A stretch of DNA of 64,000 bases, taken from Dipteris shenzhenensis (Eukaryota; Polypodiophyta; Polypodiopsida; Gleicheniales). The position numbers were made by a program, and so were the translations under genes. The stretch lies in assembly GCA_047967505.1 (NCBI GenBank), contig CM106538.1, one strand, 5' to 3'. The notes beneath the pieces were generated by a model. The model saw only the letters and a list, made by a program, of their open reading frames with translations, was not told the origin of the DNA and made no database searches. The first letter of the stretch is position 1; each line of letters opens with the position of its first letter. Below are positions 25,231-35,120 of the stretch, piece by piece.

Positions 25231-26654
25231 GCAATCATCTCTTGAGTCTTCATTTATTGTCGTATGGTTGCCTTGGCTAATTTCATCAAGCGCCTACAAA
25301 TTGTCGATGTCTTGTTTCCACATTGTGTTAATGGTGACGTTGTTCTCCTTGTAAAGTGTGCTTCTTAATAGTTCTAGGAGCGCGTGCATTGTGACAGTTG
25401 GGTGGACCAATCCACTGAGGTAATTATGATTATAATGTAGGCGCCTCTTAATTGCAGCTACCACTGTTGCATTGTCGTCGATAAAGCACGACAGCATTGT
25501 TTGAGCCCTATCCACGTCTCCAAATACGTTGACAATGCTACCGTGCAACCCAAACTGGCCTTCGTCAACTCACGGATTTGTGCAAACGGAATCTGAACAA
25601 AAACAAGGCATGCTTCCACTTTATTCAAGGACGATGTGTGCTGTGTTTTTTTAGAAAAATGCCATTAAGTGCTTGCAAAACTTTGATGGCCATCGTAACT
25701 TGAGTCTTCCATGGCATAGTGAACATACGTGCCAGCCTTCAATATATGTAAGCTAAGGGCACAATTTGTCACCCTTCATGTATGCCTCAATGTCGGTGGT
25801 TGCTCTTCTCATTCTAGACTTGAAAGTCAAGCACCCATAGCAACAGCAAGGAAAAGACGGAGTGTCTGCAACCTTTTCTAGGTACTTGGGTTGAGCTTCA
25901 TTGCTGATAGCGGGTCTTTGCTGTGTGTAGATCCTGTAGATCTTGATATGCATGCTTTTGATAATGTTCTGCTTCAAATTTTTTTGCAATGGTGGCTGCG
26001 GTTTGGTTTGGATGGGCTTCAATAAGCCTGAGTAATGCTTGCTCATCTTCACCTACCCAAGTTCTGTAGCTTTGCTTATGACGAGCTGGGAGTAACAGAT
26101 AGATTATTTTTGGGATGGTTCAGTCATCCAACAATAGTGAGTGTGTGGCCTTTTTTTGGATTGCCCGACAGTGAACTCTTCCAATATTTTTTTCCCATCA
26201 AATAAAAGAGTCACCAAATTCTTTATGAAAGGCTCTTAAGCAATCCATCAACAAAGCACGTGATGATGACAAATGATTCAAACAGTTTGTGTTGCTCCGT
26301 GACTGGTAGGGCAAATCTGGTTCTCTCGCCGCGCACTAAAGGACCAAAGCTATGTGCACTGAAGAACAACAGGTGCCATCAGCAATGTATGTATGCACAA
26401 TGTCAACCAAAGTTTCGTACGCAAAAGAGGGGTAGGAAAAAGCGAGGCATGTGAGTACGTTTGTGTTGTGAGGGTGTTTTTGCATGAATTTTGCGCAAGG
26501 TTTGATATTTCGTTTGGTTCGAGCAAATGCTATCTCCAAGTTGTGATTGCACTTTGTTGGCACAAATTCTGTTGCAGTTGTGCAAGGCAATACTGTGAAC
26601 TCCCTTTGTTGTTCCAAAAATATGTTCTCCATGGGCTATAGCAAGAAAGCGCAA
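25231..26654 (-). pseudogene. N-terminal part of Helitron Rep protein, decayed
   Basis: Minus-strand frames at 25548-25294 (FGDVDRAQTMLSCFIDDNATV), 26052-25753 (lysine-rich, with a CCCYGCLTF cysteine cluster) and 26632-26336 occupy the position of the long N-terminal region that precedes the HUH domain in plant Helitron proteins. The cysteine cluster could be part of its zinc finger. Individual frames are short and separated by stops, and I infer membership mainly from position and orientation. Confidence 0.45.
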
Positions 26655-26929
26655 GTTTTTTTCATATGGATGGGTTGCAAGAATAAACTGAATATTCTGT
26701 GTTCTAGAAACGATTCAAAGGAGACGACTTTGCATAGGACAAATTGGAGACAAGAGTCAAGAAAACCCCTTTTTATTCTTCAGTAGAACGAGTGTGTTAC
26801 GGAGGAAATATACAATGGATGTTATGTGGTTTTCACAAGTGGAGTGCAACTCAAAACATTACTTTGTACAAGAGAAAGTATGCTTCAAAAGAAACAAAAA
26901 ACCAAAAAAGCTAGGTAGGTGAAGAAGCT

Positions 26930-28374
26930 GCGTCAGGCACCCACCTCGAAGGCTGTCACAAACCCAATGTTGTTGACGGTAAACTCTCCAGAGGGGTTCT
27001 TCTCAAAAAGCATGTTCCTGGTGGCAACAATGCTATGGCTGTGATACTCCACGAAAGGGCAATGAAGCTTGAGAACATCATACATGTGACCGCCGCGAAC
27101 TTGGATTGCCACTTGCAAACCCTACTGGTCCACGACACAACCTTTCAAAGAAAAAACCCGCACAATAGTCTGAATGCTATCGCAGCTATAGCAGAAAGGA
27201 TGTGTCGAGTCTCGGCTAACATGCGGGCCTCCACATGTGGTGCACAGAAACTCAACAAGGGGGGTGTTCAGACTGATGAAGTGAAGAACACCAGAAACTT
27301 GCTGAGGGGCAATAGACACGATGTTAGCGATACTCTTGGAAGGTGGAACTGCGTGTTTGCAAGTGTTACATGTATCTTTTTGCCATAGCCAAGCTGAGAT
27401 ACTTGTCTGGTAAACGTTTCAAGTAGTGTGTTGCGGAGGTTGCCTTTTGGAATAGGTGCTAGGATCGTAAAGTCAAAAACACCTAGTGCATGGTGCATGC
27501 ACATGAAAGATATGTTCTTGGCGACATACATCACCACTCCTTCGTCAATAAATTCTTGCACCAAGCGTGCAAGTGTGTGCCTCCTTTTTGCAACGAACAT
27601 TAACTCGAAACATACAATGCGTTCTCAGTGCACATGGAACTTGAGACAATGTGTTTTGGATTACATTTGTTTGCTCTAAAATGACTCACTATGGCTTAGT
27701 CCTCGGCGTTCGGCCCATCAGAACAATGATCTGGTTAGACGGAGGGCCATTAAGGTCTACTTTCACGACAACAAAAGCAATGGTGTCCATCAAGGAGACA
27801 AATGACGCTTTGGTGTTCTCTATCTTGGTTTGCAGCCTATGGTGCATATAACCTTATTGCTTTTTTCGGCACAAAAGTGATGTCGTCGTCGAATGGCTCG
27901 CCTTTGAGAATTGTTGTTGTTGCATCGACTCGCAATGAGATGAAAGAAGTGCCTTCCTATCCCGCAACTCTTTTAGCAATGGCGGGCCCTTCGATTCTAA
28001 AGAAGCTATCAACTTGCAGCACATCCTTCAATTGCAACACAAACGCATGTGGGACATGGAGGGTGATTGTCTCGCAACATTGTGCATCTGTTAAGTCGAC
28101 ACGCATGAAGACTGGGTAAGACACATCCTTAGCTTTGAAAGTTCTGTACTTCGCAAGGACCTTGCCTTCAAAGGCAAACCGGTATGAGACAAAATCGGAC
28201 AAAGCATCTATTGGAAGAACATGCAAATTGTTTGGTTGCACCAAGCCTTAGTTTGCCAATGCTATAACCCCGCCTTGCTGGAACTTGCTTTTCACATCGT
28301 TGGTTGGGGCAAGTGGACCCTTTCCCTTGATATTGTTGATTTTAGGTGAAACGTTAGAGCTTGTACAATCGAGA
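26930..28374 (-). pseudogene. RPA-like single-strand DNA-binding protein of the Helitron
   Basis: The minus strand starts with a linker (about 28374-28250, KINNIKGKGPLAPTNDV). An OB-fold-like segment follows (28244-27957: FEGKVLAKYRTF, VFMRVDLTDAQ, FFRIEGPAIAKR). A second OB-like segment lies at 27600-27268. The C-terminal zinc ribbon is at 27290-27240, with CTTCGGPHV and CYSCD (CxxC...CxxC), leading into VRVFSLKGCVVDQ. This order matches the large RPA subunit copies carried by plant Helitrons. The protein would coat displaced strands. A stop near 28252 and frame changes near 27950, 27600 and 27120 show decay. Introns cannot be excluded as the cause of some breaks. Confidence 0.6.
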
Positions 28375-28548
28375 GTTATGATTTTGTTAGCCACCTAGGC
28401 TTGTTTAGGTGAGTTATTTACTTTGAATGCGCAAATCAAAAAGCAAAATATAAATTGCCGAGAGTCATGATATTGTTAGCTACTTAGGCTTGTTTACGTG
28501 AGTAATTTATATTGAATACGTAAACTGAAAAACAAAATATAGATTGCC
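28371..28548. repeat. Two-copy tandem duplication, 89 bp period
   Basis: The copies at 28371-28459 and 28460-28548 begin GAGAGT(T/C)ATGAT and end ATA(A/G)ATTGCC. They differ at about a dozen positions. They lie just upstream of the RPA-like frame in its own orientation. Confidence 0.9.
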
Positions 28549-29425
28549 TGGACTTGCATATCCCAAGGTGGGTTTTAAGAGACAATGTCAAATACTTCAC
28601 GGATAACATGAATTACTAAAAGCATTCTTGAACATATGATTTTCATTTGATTCTTGCAATGAAAAAGACAATGAAATCCTAGATGCCTGTAATCTCTGAC
28701 AAGCAGTCCTCCTCGGGAATTGGCAGTTCAAGCTCCAGCTCTATCCTACACCACATGTGCAAAATGCAACCCTTTTTGTGCAACTCATTTCGTACTGGCC
28801 AAGCGCAAACACATACATTATGGACAAAGCAAACAAAAAACAACAAAACTGTTACGAGAATTGGAATTATCCCATTAATTTAATCCTTCAGTATTTAGTT
28901 TAGTGAGATCCAACATTTTTTGTCGCGCAGCTCATGTGTGCTCCTACATGGCTGGATAGACGAATGCGTTGTATGAGTGTGTAGCACTGTGTGCACCACT
29001 TATGCAATGATGGTATGTGTAGCATGTGTGCACCATCCGTACGATTTTATTCATGTGTAGCATCAGGTGCACCATGAGATGGTATGTGTCGCATGTGTGC
29101 ACCATTCATTTGTGATTTATTGATTTCGCATTGCTATAATACTGAAAGGTTGATTGATTGTGGTGATTAATTCCAAGGTTATCTTATGTTTGAAATATTT
29201 CATTACTATTGATTGTGTGAATCCAGGGGAAGAGTGATTGATCGGGAGATGGCATCTGGCAAGTATGATCCGTTATATTTTGGGCACGTAGGCGCAACTC
29301 CAGTGATGCGGGGATGAATAAGGCTAATGCCTAATTTTTGATATTACAAAAGCTTATGTACATATTTGAATTTTGGAATATTAGTGGCTTGGCTAAGTGA
29401 ATAAACTAAAGTTAGAAAAAGCCAG
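28549..29425. other. Non-coding; repeated GTGTGCACCA words
   Basis: No gene is seen. Between about 28955 and 29105 the phrase (A/T)GTGTAGCA(T/C) followed by GTGTGCACCA recurs four times at irregular spacing of about 40 bases, a degenerate tandem array. The segment may include the 5' end of the Helitron, which I could not locate. Confidence 0.5.
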
Positions 29426-29990
29426 CTATTTTAGAAGGTGGATGGGCTTTTTGTAAAAGGGTGCATGGAGGAAAGAATTGAGGCTTTTGTATGATTTTTG
29501 CTCGAAAGCTTTTTGGAGGAATATACATAAATACATAGGAGGTGGAAGGAGAGCACCACTCCTATGGGGTGAGATTGTACCCAACACACTTATTCTGTCT
29601 CTTCCGTTTGTGAGTTTTGAGAGTCTATGCATATTTTTGAAGAGTGTTGCTGTGTTTTTTAAGGATTTGCAGGTTTCGCGAGCGTTTCGCGTCATAGTAA
29701 CCTTAGGGAAAACTAAACCATAGTTGGGCACCTTCAGCATATGCCTGTTTGGCTGCTGCATAGAAAACATTTTTTAAAGTCTTCTTGCTAGTCTTTTTAA
29801 TGTCAGAATGCTTGAGAAGAGTCCCATCTTTGATACCACCCTTTGTCGGCGTTAGCACTAGCAGAACGTCAACCACTGTTGTAGGGCCGGGTGTTGTGGT
29901 TTTTAGGAGATAGCCACTAGACACAGATACGAAACCTCAGTTGGCAAGTGCATGCACTTCGTCACTTACAATAACTGCAAGGTTCGATCA
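29426..29990 (-). pseudogene. Unrecognised coding-like fragment
   Basis: The minus strand has two overlapping open frames (29924-29703 and 29770-29426). The first reads like real protein (SSGYLLKTTTPGPTTVVDV, then LLVLTPTKGG and a lysine-rich helix). Stops upstream near 29940 suggest a broken gene. I do not recognise the family. It could be a host-gene fragment captured by the Helitron, or a part of another repeat. Little more can be said. Confidence 0.25.
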
Positions 29991-30149
29991 TTTAGTTTAG
30001 CAAACATATTGATAATTGATTCGATCATGTGGACAAAAGAAAACAAAATTGCATCAGGTCAATAGAAGACAGAGAACACACTTTCGCAGCAAGCTTGTAC
30101 TGTTTGTTCCCACAACCAGTCCCAAGGTCTGAGGAAGTCATAGATAGTA

Positions 30150-30570
30150 GGAGCACGCATGGGCCTTCTGCCCATATACTAGAAGCTCCGAGGTGGCTCT
30201 GGTTGTGCAAGGTGTGAACACGGGTGGGGCTTCTATCCATACACTAGAGAGCTCCGAGATGACTCTGGTTGGCAAGAAAGGCAGATCACGATAGACTAGA
30301 GTGCTCCGAGGTGGCTCTAGCTGTGCGGAGACCACGAAATGGGTTGCAAGAAAGGCGGAGGATGATGATGCAAGAAAGAGCAGGTAGGAATAGGTAAAGA
30401 TAAAACCAATCCAACAGAGGTGGTGGAGTAGTTGTTGTAGCCCAACGGACCACTAAATGCCTTGCAAGAAAGGCGGATGAGGATCATGCAAGAAAGAGCA
30501 GATAGGAGTAGGTGAAGATAAAAGCAATCGAGCAGAGGTGGTGGAGTAGTTGTTGCAACCCAACGGAACT
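30150..30570. repeat. Tandem repeat cluster (~60-70 bp x3, then 118 bp x2)
   Basis: The first part repeats AGCTCCGAGGTGGCTCTGG (variants) near 30183, 30250 and 30306, each preceded by a CATACACTAGAG-like word. The second part is a two-copy tandem duplication: TTGCAAGAAAGGCGGA starts at 30344 and again at 30462, and each copy ends in GGAGTAGTTGTTG then CCCAACGGA. No coding function is evident. The QRWW-like reading of AGAGGTGGTGG is coincidental. Confidence 0.85.
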
Positions 30571-31653
30571 AAAGGGAGAGAATGAGCTCCATGCAACACC
30601 ATCGTTGGTTTGGACGTGAGCCGCATCGACCTCAAGATGAACAAACATAACAGTGCTATCATAAACAATCATTGAGGAGAACTCAAAATATCACCATGAT
30701 AGTGAGAAGTGGCTTCTTTGTCACAACCTGGGCGAGGCTTGGCCATACTCATCATGTCTGAAAAGAAATTGAGATGAGAAGTCAAAAGTGGAAAAGATCA
30801 AACAGAAATAGCAAAATTTGAAGTCGAAAACACAGTCAAGCAGGTACCCTTCTTGAATTGGCCACTAATAGTGTCCATCGAATCACCAGAGGCTTGCTCC
30901 GCATCGTCAAAATCCCCCATCGAGATGACAAAACATATGAGAGCATATAATAGTCGAAACATGCACGAAGGTTGCCTCGATTCGCAGACTTGGTGAGCTC
31001 TTGTAGAGGAACATCGACTTACTATCTTGGCCACCATCAAGCACCAACGACTACAATAGAAAGACCAAGCACTAACCATACCGAAACAGGTTCTAGGAGA
31101 AGGCCAAACAACCATGTTCAATCTTTCGTGGGAAACAGATCGATAGCGAGGTGCTTTCATTCCGAAACGGGCCCTGAACAAAGCCAAACCAGTGTAATCG
31201 ATGCAGCATGAGTATAGGAGCGGTGCATGGTGACTGAAATGATCATCGTCAAGCTCTTACACTTTCCATGCACAAATGCGACTGAGCCAAACAAAATGGG
31301 TTTCAAGCGATCCATGCAAAGGTAAGGGCCGAGCCATAAGGGTTGGACACTCGTCGCATGACTATAACTCACCAACCTGGGACCGACATGTGGCACATTC
31401 CGACGGTGGGTTTGAAATGATCCATGCAGAGGTAACGCCCATGCATACGGGCTGGTGGACACGAGGCAAACGGCAAGCCAACACAAATAGGACGACAACA
31501 GATGGCACGATCTGGAGGTTGAGAGCACGGGTGCAATGAAAATCCACCAACACCCACGTGGATGAAACAGGTTCGGAGGAAATGAAGAAAACAAAATAAA
31601 ATGAAAGACAAACAAGATGAGGTTACCTCAATGGGCTTGTCTCATATGCGCAG

Positions 31654-31655
<2 letters not shown>
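30571..31655. other. No gene seen; one ~110 bp imperfect tandem duplication
   Basis: Open frames here overlap on both strands and show no domain. GGGTTT, then GATCCATGCA(A/G)AGGTAA and a GGACACG-type word, occurs at about 31298 and again at 31408. That makes a diverged duplication of about 110 bases. The stretch lies upstream of the mannosidase gene and could include part of its promoter. Confidence 0.5.

Positions 31656-31708
<53 letters not shown>
31656..31708. repeat. (GA)n microsatellite, ~26 units
   Basis: This is an uninterrupted GA run 450 bp upstream of the mannosidase ATG. GA/CT tracts are frequent in plant promoters and 5' leaders. Whether it acts here is unknown. Confidence 0.95.
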
Positions 31709-31711
<3 letters not shown>

Positions 31712-32157
31712 TGGATGTGCACGAAGGAGAAGAGAGAAGAGAGAGAGAGGGGGCAAGGGGCCTTGCCTTGAAATAGAAAGAGAGAAAGATGGAAAGTAGA
31801 AATTAGAGAAGGGCACAAAAAATGGATTAAAAAGGGAAAGGAGAAATTAGAGAAGGGCACAAAAAATGGATTCTAAATTATTTTCGTTTTGCCAAGCTCA
31901 CCAAAGGTTAGTTAGACTTAAGGTGGCAGCCCCAAACAAAAAAAGAAGGGTGGTGCAGATGAGGTGGCGGTGAGTACGAAATGAAGAGAACTGTTGTCTT
32001 TTGGCATGGCTCTGGCGATGAAAACCAAAGCAAACAACGCGCTCCATCTCCATCTCCATCTCCATCTCGTGCGACAGAAAGCTCTGGTTGCCTGGCTATG
32101 GCGACCTCTCCATAGCTCTCTCGCCTTCCCTTCCTCTCTCTCCCTTCCATCTCCTCC
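31709..32157 (+). promoter_or_regulatory. 5' flank and probable leader of the mannosidase gene
   Basis: The segment between the GA run and the start codon is pyrimidine-rich close to the gene. It includes four tandem CTCCAT hexamers at about 32038-32068 and long TC-rich stretches up to the ATG, as is common in plant 5' leaders. No clear TATA box stands out. A near-identical 43-base phrase (AAAAAATGGATT with AGAAATTAGAGAAGGGCAC) occurs twice around 31797-31870. The transcription start cannot be fixed from sequence alone. Confidence 0.4.
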
Positions 32158-32376
32158 ATGGCTCCCCAGCTTCTCCTCCTCGCCAGCTTCTCCTCCTTCT
32201 TCTTCCTCCTTGCCTCCTCCTCCTTCTCTCCTTTCCCTCTTCCCATCATCTACAACACCTCCTCCGGCCCCGTCCCTCATAAGCTCAACGTCCACCTCGT
32301 CCCTCACACCCATGACGACGTCGGTTGGCTCAAAACCGTCGACCAGTACTACGTTGGCTCCAACAATTCCATCCAG
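32158..32376 (+). CDS. Alpha-mannosidase (GH38), exon 1: signal peptide and start of catalytic domain
   Basis: The exon encodes 73 residues from ATG 32158. Residues 1-24 are a strongly hydrophobic leader rich in Leu/Ser/Phe, a likely secretory signal peptide. Residues 42-73 contain [19 protein letters not shown] and [12 protein letters not shown], the hallmark start of plant lysosomal/vacuolar-type alpha-mannosidases. In GH38 enzymes the second His and the second Asp of this motif (here His52, Asp54) bind the catalytic zinc. The exon ends in phase 0 at CAG followed by GT. The enzyme trims alpha-mannose from N-glycans in the vacuole or apoplast. The start is supported by the leader and by lack of a better upstream ATG in frame. 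Confidence 0.9.
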
Positions 32377-33283
32377 GTTTTTGCATCGCTCCCCCCCTTC
32401 CTATATTATACCTGTCGCAAAATGCCTGAATTTAGCAGGCTCCACAGTGCCTCTGCAGTACCAAACCATCATCCTCACGATAGTGACCAAACACCGTGAA
32501 GCACGATCGTATTTCGAGGTGCTAAGATGAATCTTGGAAAGGGAAGCAGAGATCGTTCCCTTTATCCAAGAGCAATGCTGAGGAGAGCTTTGTGCCATTG
32601 TAAGCGCCCAATTTTACGATAGTTAAAGTGCAGAACGAGCTTGAGTTCGTTGATCACGTACAGGCAGTCGTGCGTTCCTCTCAATCTGCCGCGGGCTTTA
32701 AGACTAGCTGGTGTGCGTTCCTGATGACTTTGAGCGACGATGGTATCGGTTTTCCATAGATGTCGATGTACCGTGCATTATACAGAGTTGTGCGTTCCCT
32801 CGTGAATTTGACAGATGGCAGCAACTTGAGCCGCACGTCCACCCGCGAGCGGCTAATTTTCAAAGTCCCCTCCCAGTCTTGCTTTTACGATCCTGAGTAA
32901 TGGAGTTTGTCGCATATCGGTAGTACCGTTTCTCAAAGAACTCCCATCTAGCTGACTAGCATTGAAGAATCTCTGACCCCTGTCTCTCTGCATTTGCTGA
33001 GGCTTGCCGTTGGAAGGTGCAACACTTCTATGTGACTGAAGACTCATTTTCCTCCTCACCCTTTCGCAGTTCCACTTGATGCTTAGTCAGATCGTTGCAG
33101 GCTTAATTTTACAATTTAGCTGCTTGTTAATGGGAGTTTGCTATCAAATTTCTACATTCCCTGAATCGCCTTTTTGAAATCGCAGGGATTCACAAAGAAG
33201 CACACGTTTTTTTTCAAAATGTACGTGTGATAGCTCAAATATGAGTTGAATGTAACTGGTTTTCACTTTTTTTCGTTAACCAG
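32377..33283 (+). other. Mannosidase intron 1 (907 bp)
   Basis: The intron starts GTTTTT and ends TTAACCAG, with a long T-rich tract before the 3' splice site. Both flanking exons are in phase 0 and join into a continuous GH38 sequence (SNNSIQ then NAAVNLIL). It contains a ~200 bp repeat (32635-32836) with a diverged relative at 19490-19700. Confidence 0.85.
32635..32836. repeat. Dispersed repeat, copy 2, inside intron 1
   Basis: This aligns by eye with 19490-19700 in the same orientation. The intron copy is richer in CpG and reads as a longer open frame in part (SLVNLTDGSNLSRTSTRE at about 32789), so it is the less decayed of the two. The family is unrecognised. Confidence 0.7.
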
Positions 33284-33367
33284 AATGCAGCTGTGAACTT
33301 GATATTGGACACTGTGATTGCTGCACTCCAGGATGATGTGAACCGGAAGTTTATATATGTCGAACAG
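33284..33367 (+). CDS. Alpha-mannosidase (GH38), exon 2
   Basis: The exon encodes 28 residues, NAAVNLILDTVIAALQDD then VNRKFIYVEQ, flanked by AG at 33282-33283 and GT at 33368. In the family this follows the exon 1 block directly and leads into the AFFxRWW segment. That next exon is not found within the window: beyond 33368 there is only a short unique stretch and then transposons. Either intron 2 exceeds about 30 kb or the gene is truncated. Exon phases and splice sites are intact, which favours a real gene with a giant intron. Confidence 0.88.
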
Positions 33368-33829
33368 GTACTCTTCAGGGGCCTTTTTTATACTCTGCGC
33401 TCAAAGCGCGTTTGGAAAACTTGTCCCTTAAAAAAAGTGAAACTATGCTTGATTCCACAGGATGGTACTGCATTTGTTGCTCTTCACTTTCTTCGTTTAA
33501 CAAGATAGGCCTGCCCGGGATCTAAAATAGCGAAATTGAGGACGAATTGGATGTGTAGCGCAGAAAAGAGGGTGGAGATTATGAATTGAAATCAGAGAGA
33601 GAGAGAGAGAGAGGGGGGGGGGGGGGGAGACAGAGTAGAGAAAAAGATGGAGGATTTCCAAGAAATAAAAATAGTAAGTGGAACTTGGACGAATCGCAAA
33701 ATAAAGAAGTTAATTTCCCTTTCGCAGAAACGTTACTATACCCTTTCCCCTAGGGCAGGCCAAAAATGTGTTATTGGAAATTGTTTCCGCAATCTCCATG
33801 CCCTTTCGACTAAGGGCATACGCAAGGAC
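33368..33829 (+). other. Start of mannosidase intron 2, with (GA)n(G)n tract
   Basis: Intron 2 opens with GTACTC. The first ~460 bases are unique-looking non-coding DNA. A GA run (33594-33612) followed by about 15 G (33613-33627) forms a compound microsatellite. Transposon-like coding begins on the opposite strand at about 33830. Confidence 0.7.
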
Positions 33830-34430
33830 TGAATGAAGGGTCGAAAAATAGAAATGAACGCAAGGAGAAAAACCACCATGTCATCAAAGTTGGTCGTTGC
33901 AGGGTGAAGAACTTCAGGGGTGTTCACAAAACGAGAGACCCCTTCCATACTTTTCATGAGTACCGCCATTTTATCCTCATCATCTGATGGACATTTTAAA
34001 CTGGATAGTTGTTGCACAAGTGATTCCAACTTGGCTAAATGATCACGGAACTCATCATTATCCTCCATTTGCAATTTGTAAAATTGTAATTTCAAAAACA
34101 CTTTGGAGTTTGTAATTTTGTTACCGAAAAGGCTCTCCAGGCACTCCCAAATCTCTTTAGCAGTTGTCTTGAAGTCCACATGATGAACAAGTGAGTCGGT
34201 TAAGCATAGACCAAGCAATGGCCTTAGCATTTTGCTGCTTCCATATCTTGTGTTGTGGCTGATCAAGCGTGTCCGCACAGTCTTCCTCAACAACATCCAA
34301 GACTTCTTCGCACATAAGAAGAAGTTGCATCCTCGTTTGCCAGGTAGGAAATCCCTCCCCTTTGAGCTTTTCCACGAGCAATGAGGCGGAAGTAAGAGAG
34401 GTCATTGTGGTGTGCAGCAAGCAGCAGCTC
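33830..34430 (-). pseudogene. Ty1/copia gag fragment
   Basis: The minus strand starts near 34430 with SASLLVEKLKGEGFPTWQTR, typical of the copia gag N-terminus. It changes frame near 34200 and continues with HHVDFKTTAKEIWECLESLF, LQFYKLQMEDND, FRDHLAKLESLVQQL and TNFDDMVVFLL. That is the UBN2/gag_2 family pattern. The sequence loses similarity after about 33870, so the fragment is truncated. Gag would form the particle that packages element RNA. Its relation to the LTR-like region just upstream (34431-35055) is unclear. Confidence 0.75.
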
Positions 34431-35055
34431 CAAGGTGGAAAGAATGTGATGTCAGGTGGAGATGAATAGCGGGCAGTTAGAGCATGAGCAGCTGGAGCGG
34501 CAAAAGGGCTGAAATCTGAGGCAGAATCAGCAGCATATTGGAGCACAAAAGGGCCAAAAGATCAGAGGCATAGGCAGCAAATTACGGGCAACCATTACGG
34601 GCTGATTGGAGCGTGAATAGCAGCTGGAAATAAAGGCGGCATCAGAGGCAGCAGCTGGTGGGAATTTTGAGGGTGGGAGCAGCAGCAATAGGCGGCTGGA
34701 GATGAGAAGAAGAGCCATGTAGTGAAAGAGGAAAGGGGCAGATTTGGAGATGGGGAGAGAATAGCAGGAGGAGGGGAGGAGAAGAGAGGAGAAGGAGAGC
34801 GGAAGAGAGAAGGATGAGGGGATAGAGAGATAGAGAGAGAGATGAGAGAGAGTCTGAGCGTAGGCAGCAGGTAGCAGGAAGGAGGAGGGAGAGTAGATAG
34901 GATTAGATGTCACATCAAAAAGTACCATACAAATTATTAGGGGCTGACTTATATAGTCCCCCTTCTTTCTCCTATCTTACCACCAATTTCCCTTCTTTTT
35001 CCCACCTATTTCCCACCTAATTCCCTGCTATTTCCCACCTTCATTACAGCCATCC
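34431..35055 (-). repeat. LTR-like promoter region (probable 3' LTR of gypsy G2)
   Basis: On the minus strand a purine tract (CCTTGGGGAGGGA) at about 35056-35068 is followed at once by TGGCTGTAATG. That is the usual polypurine-tract/LTR junction, and it sits 65 bp past the stop of the G2 pol frame. Within the region a TATATAAG box lies at about 34955 and a long CT-rich stretch at 34780-34870. The far end of the LTR could not be fixed because a copia gag fragment follows directly. It may instead be the 5' LTR and leader of that copia element. Confidence 0.5.
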
Positions 35056-35120
35056 CTCCCCAAGGAATTTTGCCCTCAAAATTTTATATGCGGGCTGTTA
35101 AATAGGTGCAGCAAACAGCA

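Larger units (their letters stand above)
22300..28400 (-). mobile_element. Helitron (rolling-circle transposon), decayed autonomous type
   Basis: On the minus strand the order is an RPA-like single-strand-DNA-binding gene (28374-26930), then the Rep/helicase gene (26654 to 22700). That is the arrangement known from plant Helitrons. The HUH nuclease block, a split two-tyrosine motif and the Walker A and B helicase motifs can all be read. Frameshifts, stops and loss of the helicase C-terminus make it inactive. I could not fix the ends (5' TC, 3' hairpin plus CTRR, insertion between A and T), so the coordinates are approximate. Confidence 0.75.

Noticed and set aside
22300-28400. A bacterial-like rolling-circle or phage replication module
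   Set aside because: The Rep and helicase motifs, the RPA gene and the plant setting all point to a Helitron.
30413-30560. AGAGGTGGTGG reading as QRWW, resembling the next mannosidase exon
   Set aside because: It is upstream of exon 1, part of a tandem repeat, followed by a stop, and lacks splice sites and surrounding similarity.
31908-32530. Long open frames in other frames around mannosidase exon 1 (including a 178-codon one)
   Set aside because: Only the frame from ATG 32158 gives a signal peptide and the GH38 motif and meets a valid splice site. The others are shadows of TC-rich sequence.
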